Source of the DNA: Discostella pseudostelligera
Lineage: Eukaryota > Bacillariophyta > Thalassiosirophyceae > Thalassiosirales > Thalassiosiraceae
DNA length: 16,273 nt
Assembly (NCBI GenBank): GCA_036940085.1
Contig: JALLBK010001200.1
Span: forward strand, 1-16,273
Reading direction: 5' to 3'
Below, piece after piece: positions 1 to 9,600 of the stretch (positions are counted from its first letter, which is position 1; every line of letters begins with the position of its first letter). The position numbers and the translations under genes are program-made. The notes beneath the pieces are model-generated. The model was not told where the DNA came from and ran no database searches. It worked only from the letters and a program-made list of their open reading frames with translations.

Positions 1-97
1 AGTAAAATCAATCGATTCATTTTTTATCTAATCAGTGTTCAATAAAAGCTCTCTAGGGCATCCGCACATACATCTCTACAAACAAGGTACCCCGAAT

Positions 98-3000
98 TCA
101 ACTATCCTCAGCTGTTGCCTCTTCAGCAGGTTCAATAAGGAACTGCATTGACTTCTCCAACCGATGCAACTCATTGACATCTCCAATGAGCTCACGCGCG
201 GGAACACCATGCACGGCCGAGGCAAGGAGAAGTGTCGAGCGTTCCAATTTCTCAATGGGATTGACATTGTCGCAAACAACGGTACTCATTACGTCCTTAT
301 CAAAGCAGTGAGTAACAGCCACTACCACATGTAGATCTGAATAGGCAATGGGGAGTGATCCACTTCGACTTAGTGCATCCAGGAGGTCGAATGCTTTGTT
401 CTTCTCGGCCTTGATATCATCCGAACTTAGTTTCTGAGTAGTTCGGATCGACAACAGATTCTCTCGCCTGTTTCGTACCCAATTTTGCCCCGTCTTCATT
501 GTAGTCGATCGCAAAGCGTTGCCTTCTCCATTCAACTCGATCGAGGCATCCAAAATTTTTGGTGTGAGGGTAAAGTCTACACCTTGCTGGTTGGATGCTG
601 GGGTAGTTGGGTGTGTCTGCTTGAATGTTTTGTTGCTGGCCGTCTCATTCATCGTTGCCCCGGGATCCATCAAAAGAGAGTCATCCTCAAATTCAAGCTG
701 GTTCATAAGATCGTCTATCTCGTCTACATTTGAATATGATTTCGACGCCGTGACCCCGGGGCTCATAATAGGACAGCACACAAATTCATCATCATAACCA
801 TCGTTAGCTCGGGCGTCCGCCGACATGTTTCCGTAGAATGATGTTTTATAGAGAAACGTTGGAGCAGCGCCGAACAATTGTGGTTCAGGCATCTTCATCA
901 TCTTCCTCCTCTGCTGGATTGCGGGTGCATCCATTCCTCTCATGCCTGTACCAACTGCCGATTGGACAGCCTTCTCCACTGCCATTTCTGTCTTGGCCTG
1001 TTCCGACTTCAGCTGCTTTTCCTTTTCTGAATTGATCACATCCATAACGCCCTTGACATTGTCCTTTACATTAGATAGCATATCCTGCAATGCAACAGTA
1101 TTTCCGTGAAGGCCATTGTACGATAACAAGTCACTTGGAATCTGGTACTCTACGAACAATTCCATGAGATCTTGCGTAAGCTTCATCTCCTTGTCCAATG
1201 CATCGGCGGGTAAACCCAGTAATGCCTCTAGCTGAGGCTTGATTTGANGTAAGCTTCATCTCCTTGTCCAATGCATCGGCGGGTAAACCCAGTAATGCCT
1301 CTAGCTGAGGCTTGATTTGAATAATACAAACACCGAATACAGAAGATGCAAGCTGCATACTTCGGTAGGCCCTGGCAAAACGTTGTTGTTCTGGGCTGAG
1401 AGATTTCACTGCGTCTTTGAACTCTTTGGCGGTTGGCAACTCTTCCAGCAGCAACGGTATCAACACTTCGTCCTGCGAAATGATGTGATTGTATCGATGT
1501 GAGTATTCCAAGTGCAAAAAGTTAATGCATGCAACACATCTATCACAGACCTTGTTTAGAACAATGATGGCATCTTTGGGCTCTAGCGTCGACGCATCGG
1601 CCATGTTTCCAACAATCATGATAAATGAAGAGAATTGCCTCGCTCTTGCGACAAGCTGATGGGACTTGGAACTCGATTCAAACCTGTGATTCATGTAACC
1701 ATGAAGGTACTGATTACCAGTAAGTTCCAGAATCGTCGAAGCTGTCAGTGGAATCTTTAGGCTTGACTTCGGGTTGACTTCACGTGAGTGGGTATGGATG
1801 CATTCGATTTCCCCGTTTGTTACGCAGGTAGCTTCGTCCTTAGTTTCAATGGNCACGTGAGTGGGTATGGATGCATTCGATTTCCCCGTTTGTTACGCAG
1901 GTAGCTTCGTCCTTAGTTTCAATGGTAAGTAGCCCGACTACGCGAAATTGATGATGTTACCAAACGACTGTTAGTCTAATAGATGGGCGCAAAGATGCAG
2001 AACGATTGTAGAACCGATACTTACCCGGATAGTGCTCGGGACGACGAATAGCGTGGGAAAATGGCCGCGGACTCGGAGACAACAGCCTCGCGTTATGATA
2101 CTTGACAAATGTATCTACATCCTTCGAAGTGAGACGCTTCCCAATCGCAGCAATCAGCTGCGATTCCATCATTGACTCGATATAATCCATAGTGTCCCTA
2201 TACTGAATCGATAGATCGATCAAATGGTCGCATAATAAAGATAGGGTTGCCTCGGAAGATGTGAGAATGAGGGGTTTGCTTGCTCCAGGCCACGTTGTTT
2301 TTACACCGTCATATGCTCGCGCGAGAGTTTGGGCATGTTCATCAAGTAGTTTTGAAGTATCCTGCGCAGAAAGCAGCCCGTTCTGCACAGCAGTATTATT
2401 GTTAATGCTATCCACGCCATGTTCATGCGGCTCATGTTCTTCCATCAGTGGTAGGATGGGATTAAATAAGGCGTACTGACTCTTCACGTCCATTAACTGT
2501 CCTACCGNGTTCTTCCATCAGTGGTAGGATGGGATTAAATAAGGCGTACTGACTCTTCACGTCCATTAACTGTCCTACCGAAGTAGTCGATGGGGTTGGT
2601 TTGGCAGGGTTGTTCCTCTGCATGATTGTCCTTAGTGTACCGCGGAGAAAAGTCGTCCGTAAGAATTCACACCATTGCCGAAGCCGCGTCGCGAATTCCT
2701 CAGCCTCTTGAACGGCATCGTTTCGGCGCGGTGTTTTCGTTTTCACATCGTCAGTATCAATATTAAATTGGGAGTTGAGCGATTTGATCTGCTTGTCGGA
2801 TGTGTGCTGGGAAATTTGCTTCATAAGCCAGCTGAGAGACAGCTCAATTGGGGGCGCTACAGTGTTCTCCAGATCGTGTCTCTTCGATTGAGTGATCAAT
2901 CCGGTTTTGCAAACGCGAGACATGATGACTTTCTTATTCTCGACGGCAGTACCAGAATAGATAGAAATTTTCCAATCAATGGTTGATTCCCAATGGAATT

Positions 3001-3610
3001 CAGTGATTCGATTGACAATCTTGGTGTGTTGACGGTGTGTGCGTGTGATCATCGGACGCAAAATCGATAGAACAACATTCTTAGTACAATGTAGTGAGAG
3101 ATATTGCATATGATTTAGGTGCACATTTGATTGCTTACTTACCGACTTGGCCCCTGACTTAGCTTTTGTTTTCGTAGATGTGGAATCACCCTCGTTCGTC
3201 TTCTCAGTTTCGCTCCATGTACATTCCGCCAATGGTACTTCCACCTCCTTCTCCTTCAAAAACTTGTGCGACGCAGATGCTTCAAATCGAAGTGTAACAG
3301 GCTTCGTCTTATCGATTGATGTTAGGATGTCCATATCAAGACCCAACTTCTCGAAGCAATTGATGTAGGCAATAATGGCGGTATTCGTAACCGAGTTGAC
3401 GAGACCATACTTCGCACCATAATCATGATCGACATCGGCGGCGAGCTGCGGTTTGCGCTCCAGCTCGAGCGCACGCTCCACAAACTGGAGTGCATCTTCA
3501 ACTTTGCGTTGGAAGGAGAGTAGCTCGAAGGAGGTTGATAAAGACATGATATCCTGAATGAAGAACTCGAGGCGACTGCAAAACAATGAAGAGATGTTAT
3601 TAGCAATCAT
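98..3610 (-). CDS. Large conserved-looking protein of unknown function (two or three exons)
   Basis: I do not recognise a named family. Exon A runs 3610 (or 3547) to 2025 and exon B runs 1937 to 98, where the TGA stop lies. The 87-bp intron 1938-2024 has donor GTAAGT, a CTAAC branch-like motif at 1970-1974 and acceptor TAG; it is phase 1 and joins PEHYP to VGLLTIETK in frame. After collapsing the three assembly duplications the frame is open throughout, giving 1,068 residues from the ATG at 3610 or 1,047 from the ATG at 3547. A possible acceptor at 3576-3578 (TTGTTTTGCAG) means an unseen upstream exon cannot be excluded. Visible blocks, N to C: a helical start ([20 protein letters not shown]), [16 protein letters not shown], a K/S/T-rich linker, [19 protein letters not shown], helical middle segments, an acidic linker, then [17 protein letters not shown] and [22 protein letters not shown] near the C-terminus. 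No signal peptide or membrane segment is evident. From memory, similar blocks occur in large uncharacterised protist proteins; I cannot confirm this. Confidence 0.75.
1176..1320. repeat. Assembly seam: 72-bp exact duplication around a single N (1248)
   Basis: Bases 1176-1247 are repeated exactly at 1249-1320 with one N between them. The extra 73 bp shift the reading frame of the large minus-strand gene. Removing one copy plus the N joins ...[13 protein letters not shown] to [12 protein letters not shown] in one frame. This is an unmerged contig overlap, not a biological repeat. Confidence 0.95.
1781..1925. repeat. Assembly seam: 72-bp exact duplication around a single N (1853)
   Basis: Bases 1781-1852 are repeated exactly at 1854-1925 with N at 1853. 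Collapsing the two copies leaves [15 protein letters not shown] continuous and lets the exon extend back to the splice acceptor at 1938-1940. Same artefact type as the seam at 1248. Confidence 0.95.
2436..2580. repeat. Assembly seam: 72-bp exact duplication around a single N (2508)
   Basis: Bases 2436-2507 are repeated exactly at 2509-2580 with N at 2508. Collapsing joins ...[10 protein letters not shown] to [13 protein letters not shown] in a single open frame. It is the third seam in the same gene, and its overlap has the same length as the other two. Confidence 0.95.
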
Positions 3611-4119
3611 GGGTGAAGCACCAATCAACAATTAAAAAGCGTCTGCGACATGATAATGGGTTGCAACAATTCAGATGTATTAATTCATGGCGATTTAGAT
3701 ACGATGTATACACAACAACCACAACATTAGGATGCTGGACTCTCACATTCGCCACACTCCATCTCCACATCCAAGAGGAAGAACTATGGCGATTGTTATC
3801 TCCTTCCCTCGCTCTCTTTTGATTGATCCCCACAAAAATATACTTGCTTGTAACCACAGGCTTGTTCAAATCAACAATCTTTATCGCTCAATCTTGGTGA
3901 CACGAGTTTCTATATTGGAACGAAGTCGCAGCAAGAGATAGCGGTTACGAAGATGATGAGCATCATGATGAAGGTGATTGAAGGTTATGCAACGGAGAAG
4001 AATGATGAGGTGAGGTCAAGATAAAATAATTTGACAACACAACACGAGGGAGAATGACAATGCAGTATCAAACGTTGTTGTCAATCAATTCACAAACACA
4101 AAACCACACACACACATGC
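3611..4119. other. Spacer between two minus-strand genes
   Basis: This 0.5-kb stretch lies upstream of the large gene and downstream of the bL19 stop codon, so it should hold the promoter and 5' leader of the former and the 3' end of the latter. It contains a short AC-rich run near 4101-4115. I looked on the minus strand for a first exon with a matching donor (phase 2, to reach the acceptor at 3576) and found no convincing one. Short open frames here show no recognisable protein. Confidence 0.5.
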
Positions 4120-4990
4120 TCAAATATAACATATCTCACCCTCCATTCCTCGATCCCTCAAATAATACAATTTAGCACGCTTCACCCTCCTTCCCTTCTT
4201 TTTCCCTCGATTCACAAACCCCGCCTCCANCCTCCAACACCTTGAGCGACTTCACCGTTGGACTGTGCAATTTAATCTTCCGTTCAACATGCTCTCCGTA
4301 CAGCACATCCTTTAAATAAATGGATGCATCCAATCCTTTATTTTCACGACCTAATACTACTCCTCGGACTACATCCAATCGCTTGTTATTGGGATTGTCT
4401 ACACCGCCATCTTCCAATATTTCAAGTTCAACTGCATCACCCACACGGAATGGCACCTCCCACACTTGTGGTTTCGATGCGATACTCTTTTCAATACATT
4501 CACGTGTTAATTCTGCAAATAGCTTCGAGGCACGTTTGCGTGGATTGCGAAATTTAGGACGACTATTCATAAAGTCCTCATCGGGTCGAAAGTGCACAAA
4601 TGGCATGTCGGCGGGAGAAACTCCAGTAGCGTAGCGGTATTTGGAAGGGTAGAGTTTGTATCCGTTGGGTGTGGTGGCGACATCGCGTGGATTGGGAGAA
4701 CTGTCATCGACGGGTAGACCGGAGTAGGTGGGAAATGGCAGGGTCAGAGAGGAGGAGACCTCGGCATTATTTATGTTGTTGGTGCGTCCCCCACCACCAC
4801 CACCGCGACGAGAGCGCGGGATGATGGGGTCGACGAGCAGACGTTTCGCCTCGGCGATGCGTTCAGGCGGGGCATTATTGGATTTGGAAGTGATGGGCGG
4901 GATGGATGAAAATGACGAAGATATGAACGGCCGGAGGAAGAAGTTGTTGCCGACAGCGGCTGACCGACGTAGGAGACGGGCGGACATCAT
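4120..4990 (-). CDS. MRPL19: Mitochondrial large-subunit ribosomal protein bL19 (MRPL19)
   Basis: bL19 sits at the interface of the large and small subunits of bacterial-type ribosomes. The corrected single-exon protein is 287 residues. The start is the first of two consecutive ATGs at 4990. Residues 1-30 are rich in Arg, Ser and Phe with no acidic residue, which fits a mitochondrial pre-sequence and not the signal-peptide-plus-Phe form used for diatom plastids. A low-complexity linker with six glycines follows at 63-68. The bL19 domain covers about 160-280: FRVGDAVELE, GVVLGRENKGLDASIYLKDV, YGEHVERKIKLHSP, and after the seam RVKRAKLYYLRDR, the diagnostic C-terminal motif. Stop is TGA at 4120-4122. 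Diatom plastid genomes generally keep their own rpl19, which supports a mitochondrial role for this nuclear copy. Without collapsing the seam at 4230 the last 30 or so residues are misread. Confidence 0.92.
4224..4236. repeat. Assembly seam: 6-bp duplication around a single N (4230)
   Basis: CCTCCA at 4224-4229 is repeated at 4231-4236 with N between. Removing 7 bases restores the bL19 frame (LKVLEAGFVNRGKKKG, then the KRAKLYYLRDR motif). The overlap is much shorter than the 72 bp at the other seams, so I infer the join rather than prove it, but the restored motif is strong support. Confidence 0.85.
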
Positions 4991-5379
4991 GGTGAGCGTC
5001 GTCTTGGGTTTTGGGTTGTTGGCAGCCGGCGAGGCGGCTAGGTACGATAGCGCGCGGCTAGCGGCAGTGTGTGGTCAGACAGACGATTCTAACTGTTGGG
5101 AGTCCTTACGAGTTGGTCTTCCACGTGGTAAGATCCTTCTCTTCCACGTGTCGTCTCCACGTCACGTTGCCTGTCCGTCGCCGTTCTTGTCGTCGCTCTT
5201 CAAGCTCGAAAGATACTTAACGAATTTTGATCCGAAGAAAGATACTTATCAATTTATAAAATGAAAATTTGAAATTGAAAAAGATAGTTAACAACTTTGC
5301 TTCTCGCGCGCGAGCCTCATCGATCGCATCGTCATCTCTCGTCATCGTCATCGGCCGCTCCAAAGCAAAAGTATTGACC
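4991..5379. promoter_or_regulatory. Divergent promoter region between bL19m and the lumen-protein gene
   Basis: Two CACGTG palindromes lie in a repeated 11-mer TCTTCCACGTG at 5117-5127 and 5140-5150, followed by a related TCTCCACGTCA at 5154-5164. A 12-mer GAAAGATACTTA is repeated at 5208-5219 and 5237-5248. TATAAA at 5255-5260 lies 120 bp before the plus-strand ATG and is a possible core promoter element. The motif cluster could serve either gene; its closeness to the TATA-like element favours the plus-strand plastid gene. Function is inferred. Confidence 0.5.
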
Positions 5380-6372
5380 ATGACCATGAGAGTCTCCACC
5401 TTACTGTTCGTCGTCTTCATCGGCAGCGGCGGTATCAACAGCGCCACCGCCTTCTCTCCTGTTTCGTCTGCATCAGTCAAAGTGGCCTCGTCGTCGTTTT
5501 CATTATCAGCCTCGATAAAGCCGACGCCGACGAGGATTCAAGTTGATGCCGATGAGCGCGCCGTCGGTATTGCACCCCCTGCTGCTTCAATTTCAGTAGT
5601 CTCACGTGCACTTTGCAGTACCGCCCTCTCCTTGGCCATTGTCACCCTGCCCTTCCTTATTGGTGGATCACCACTACCCGCCAATGCCGACGAATGGGGG
5701 AAAGAAACCGAGGCACCCACCCTCTTCACCGGCGAGACCGTCATGATATGCAAAAAGCGTGGTCCACTCGGGGCATGTCTCGAAACTACATTACGCACCT
5801 CGGAAAATGACAATGATAAGGCATTATCTTACTTCAAGGATCCAGCTCCGGCACTCAAACTACGAAGACAACAAGATATCGATACGCTCAATCAAGAAAG
5901 TGAGGGGAATGAATTGATACAAAAATTACGTCGGCAGAGCTTGGACAATAAGGAGAAGAATGATTTGGCAGTGTTGCAAAAGACATTGATGAATGATCGT
6001 GGTGCGAGCTTTGGACCGTTTGATCGACAAGTGGTGATTTTGAATACGGATGGGGTGACATTTACATTGTTGCAGAATCCGCAGGCCATGAGATTGAAGG
6101 ATGCGGGATATATCGATGATCAGAGGAGATTTATTATACAGCCGAGTAAGGAGGTGATTGAGGATGCATTGGTGGCAAAGGAGGGTAGTGGTGAGGGATT
6201 GGGGGGTGCGATTAAGGGATTTTTCGGTGGGGGTGGGAGTAGTGGTGGTAGTGATGGCACCACACCTGTCGTAGATGTCGGAAGCGTTGAGGTTGCTCCT
6301 TCTTCACCTGCTACTACTCCCGATGTTGAGGTTGATGGTTCCAAAAGTGAGCCGCAAGTTGTAGAAGAGTAG
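5380..6372 (+). CDS. Predicted plastid thylakoid-lumen protein of unknown function
   Basis: The 330-residue protein starts at the first in-frame ATG (5380). Residues 1-24 form an ER signal peptide ending SATA, followed by FSP (F25), the ASAFAP-type junction that routes proteins into diatom plastids. A Ser/Ala-rich transit segment follows to about residue 70. A second hydrophobic stretch (about 79-96: STALSLAIVTLPFLIGG) ends in ANA^DEWG (cleavage after residue 103), typical of a thylakoid-lumen signal; there is no twin arginine before it, so Sec-type export is more likely than Tat. The mature part (about 227 residues) begins with FTGETVMICKKRGPLGACLE, with C124 and C133 well placed for a disulphide, then a helical charged stretch, NDRGASFGPFDRQVVILNTD, a Gly-rich segment (FFGGGGSSGGS) and an acidic tail. 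I do not recognise the family. It converges on VAC14, 242 bp away. Confidence 0.8.
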   Translation: MTMRVSTLLFVVFIGSGGINSATAFSPVSSASVKVASSSFSLSASIKPTPTRIQVDADERAVGIAPPAASISVVSRALCSTALSLAIVTLPFLIGGSPLPANADEWGKETEAPTLFTGETVMICKKRGPLGACLETTLRTSENDNDKALSYFKDPAPALKLRRQQDIDTLNQESEGNELIQKLRRQSLDNKEKNDLAVLQKTLMNDRGASFGPFDRQVVILNTDGVTFTLLQNPQAMRLKDAGYIDDQRRFIIQPSKEVIEDALVAKEGSGEGLGGAIKGFFGGGGSSGGSDGTTPVVDVGSVEVAPSSPATTPDVEVDGSKSEPQVVEE

Positions 6373-6614
6373 GCGTTGGAGGTGATGTTATTGAATCTAC
6401 GATATTGTTTGCGGCGCGAATTGTGAAACTGCTTTCTTCGGTGTGAACTATTTTGCAACAAGATTGAACACAATAGCGACGAAGGCACCCTCGCCGAGCA
6501 AGCAATAAAGAAGCCCATCTAGGTAAATATTCGACATTGGCTTACATTATCGATATAGGCTTTATTACAACATGCCAGCAACCTCTGCCAAGAAGATAGC
6601 TCACGGATCAACTA
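6373..6614. other. Convergent 3' spacer with plus-strand poly(A) signal
   Basis: The 3' ends of the lumen-protein gene and VAC14 face each other across 242 bp. AATAAA at 6504-6509 fits a plus-strand polyadenylation signal about 130 bp after the stop codon. No gene is seen. Confidence 0.5.
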
Positions 6615-9600
6615 TTACTGAATTTCACGGTTTGCCCAATACTCACGCCACTGCGGTTTCTCTTCAGCAACACTCATCCGCTCAAATTGTTTAATTAATC
6701 CTTTTGTGGTAGATGGTGATACTGCACACTGCTCGCAATCATCTGTGTCATTTTTGTAATCAGAAACATCAGCTTTCTCCATTTCACTGAGATTCTCATA
6801 CACACCAACCATTTCTGCTCTCGACGGTGCAGTCGCGATCATATTTTGTTTTAATTTCTCCTTTGTAGCCATCTCCTCCTCTTCGTCAGCATATCCAAGC
6901 CACTCTCGGCGTTGTTGTGCAGCAGTGAGCTTTTGATCAGTACTGACAACCCGGCTAGGTTCTTCCAGACTTTCTGCACGGATATTTCGCCACTTTGCAT
7001 CACAATGCAACCTGCGAACGCTCACTATGCGGCTTACAAATACATCCGTTTCTGAGCCTGGAGCCACTGGCTTTGATAGTCCACGAAGAGCCACTGCGCT
7101 CTGCCGATACCTTGCCGTACATGTCAATCTTTCTTTCAAAATTGAGTAGCTCGTACTTTGGGGGAGAATCATCATGATCGACTTCAGAGTACGAAACAAC
7201 ATTGCTCCACTACCTTCCTGGTAGGGATCATCCTCACACTCCAACATGTGTAGATGCACATGCCGAAATAATGGTCGCTCGATCAGATCAACCAACTGGT
7301 CTATTTCAAGGAAAAACATGAGCGAGATATCCAATGGATCTATTTCCTGCAGAAATGTGGATGCTGTGACAAATGCTCCTCCCCAGAGACAAAAAGCCAG
7401 CGTTGCGACAATGTTGTGCGAGAAGGTATGGAGAAGGATCTGGAATAGCGTAGCCCGACGATTGTCGCGAACTGTGTCAGTCTTGGAACCAATGCAAAAC
7501 TTCAATACTTCACGAAGATGTTCCGTTTCTGGAGCAGCAAATAAGACGATACCAAGTTGTTGGGCAAAGTTGCTCACGAAAGCCAAATCCTTGGCGAAGG
7601 ACGCAAGCTCCTTTTTCACAGACTGAGTATCTACCTGAGGCGACTCTAATATCTTTTCTCGGTGTTTCATTCTAGACACGATGAAGCTGTCGAGCTCGAT
7701 GGCGAACGACACGAAAACGAATTCTGCTGGTTGAAGACTAAAAGGATAACGGACCAACCATGAGTGAGGATACGAAGCATAATCGAACAACGATGTTACG
7801 ATAAATAAAGGAAACAACACACACTCACGTGCACATTAATTCAATGACCTTGGATAGATCTATCAACAGTTTCTGATGCTTCGAGTGCAAGTCAATCAGC
7901 GACGCAAATACAGCTCGATCTCGTGACAAAAGTGTCCTTTGTGACGGTTCCAATATCCCAAGGGCGAAGATGGCACTCTCCTCGTCCATGGCGTTGCAAC
8001 ATTCTTTGTTTGGCGAAATGTCACCGATTGCAAATGACTTTGATGAGTTCAGAGAGTAGGCGTCCCCTCCGTCGGAAGAATTCGAGATCTTAGCGAGTAC
8101 TTCAAAGCTCTTTACGACTGATACATGACGATGACAATCCAATGAGTAAGGGGCTGAAGGCCAGAGAATACCAACATTTAAAGGTACATGATACTCACCA
8201 ATGATACCTGGTGGCTGATCAACTAGCTGGTATAGTATGCAGTCGATAAACTCACTGGCATAGTCCGCTTTCAGAGAGGTTGGCACCACAAATTCATAAA
8301 GCACTACCACCCACTGCAATGCACACAATCGGCTAAGAATCAACGCATTGTCGCGTTCTTCTACACCGTCACTAGCACGAAACCACCCTGTACTTTCGAT
8401 GCCAGTTCCATCTGCTTTAACGTCCATGCGATACGGCCTCCTCTCAACAGAGGGCGGGTTCCTTGCAATTAAACCACCAGGAGAATCAAGCTCTTCCCGT
8501 AGCGCCACGATGAACCCGCCAAGGTGAGGGATAAATGCTTGTCCATCTCGACGAACGGCATCCTGTAAACAGGTGTTGGCCTGCTCCGCAAGAGAGTGTG
8601 TCGTCTGATCGGGCAAAAATGGATCATTTGCTCGAGATTGATGAGTGTCACCAATACTGAGCAAGATCCCAGGAAGGACATGTGGCAACGCATTCCGTAC
8701 GGATACAGAGGCTGCCGTGAAATGAGATGTAGTTCTGCTGCCCACCATGCCACTACCACGGTCGCCCTTCAAACTAGCATTGGGCATGTCTACGTCTCCA
8801 ATCAGCTCGTCTTGTGAGGGAAACGCCGACGACATGTGCGCCTGCACTATCCGAGACATCCAGTACATGGCTACCTTCCTAACAAACGGATCGGGATGTT
8901 CCATTGTTAGTACCAAACTCTGCAAGATTTTATCGAAGTCCACCCTTTGCTGTGCATCCTCAAAGTCTTCGTTAGTGACAAGCAGCTTGGGCAACACCGA
9001 TTGCAAGAATTCCAATGCCAATTGACGTATCGTCGCGTTTGGATCGGCAACCATGGCGAATATCCCCTCGAGGAACAAATGCAGAAACTCCAATATCGGC
9101 GCACCCACTAGCTTCTCGCTAAACTCCCGGAGCCACGTTAGAGTGAGTTGCTTCGTTGCCTTGTTCCGCATGTACACAAAGCGTGCAAATATCGGAACGC
9201 ATGCATCGGCCGAAAAGCTTCCGCTATTGATAGCCCCTACGATAACTTCCTTCAACTTCTTATCCAATAGCTCGGCGCCACTCCTTACATCAAGGTCGAC
9301 ATCAGCGTAAAGGCTTCTTTCAATCTCGAACAGGATGAAGAAGTGCTTCACTGCCAAAGCTGGCACCACCTTAATGACATTGAAAAGACTTTCAGTAGCA
9401 TAATACCGTACACGCTGGGAATGATCCTGACAAGCATGTACAACACTTGCCAGTATTAAATCTCGACACTCCGCCGCAACATCCATGGTACTTCCCCGTG
9501 GTGCATCATTGGCCTTCTTAAGTCCAATCGCGCATGCCGCCAATGCCACCGCCCCACCCTTCCGCGCATCCTCATTCGTAGACCGAATGTAATCATCACT

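Noticed and set aside
1131..1860. Large minus-strand gene as a set of separate or broken genes (pseudogene)
   Set aside because: All frame breaks coincide with single-N seams flanked by exact duplications; the frame is continuous after collapsing them.
3600..3869. Minus-strand frame as a first exon of the large gene
   Set aside because: No ATG with a donor of the required phase 2 was found; the composition is not protein-like.
5269..5379. Longer N-terminus for the lumen protein
   Set aside because: It would need a TTG start; the first in-frame ATG is at 5380 and gives a textbook signal peptide.
6615..7820. Separate gene downstream of VAC14 on the minus strand
   Set aside because: It encodes the VAC14 FIG4-binding C-terminus, and a 91-bp GT-AG intron (7738-7828) joins it to the upstream exon in matching phase.
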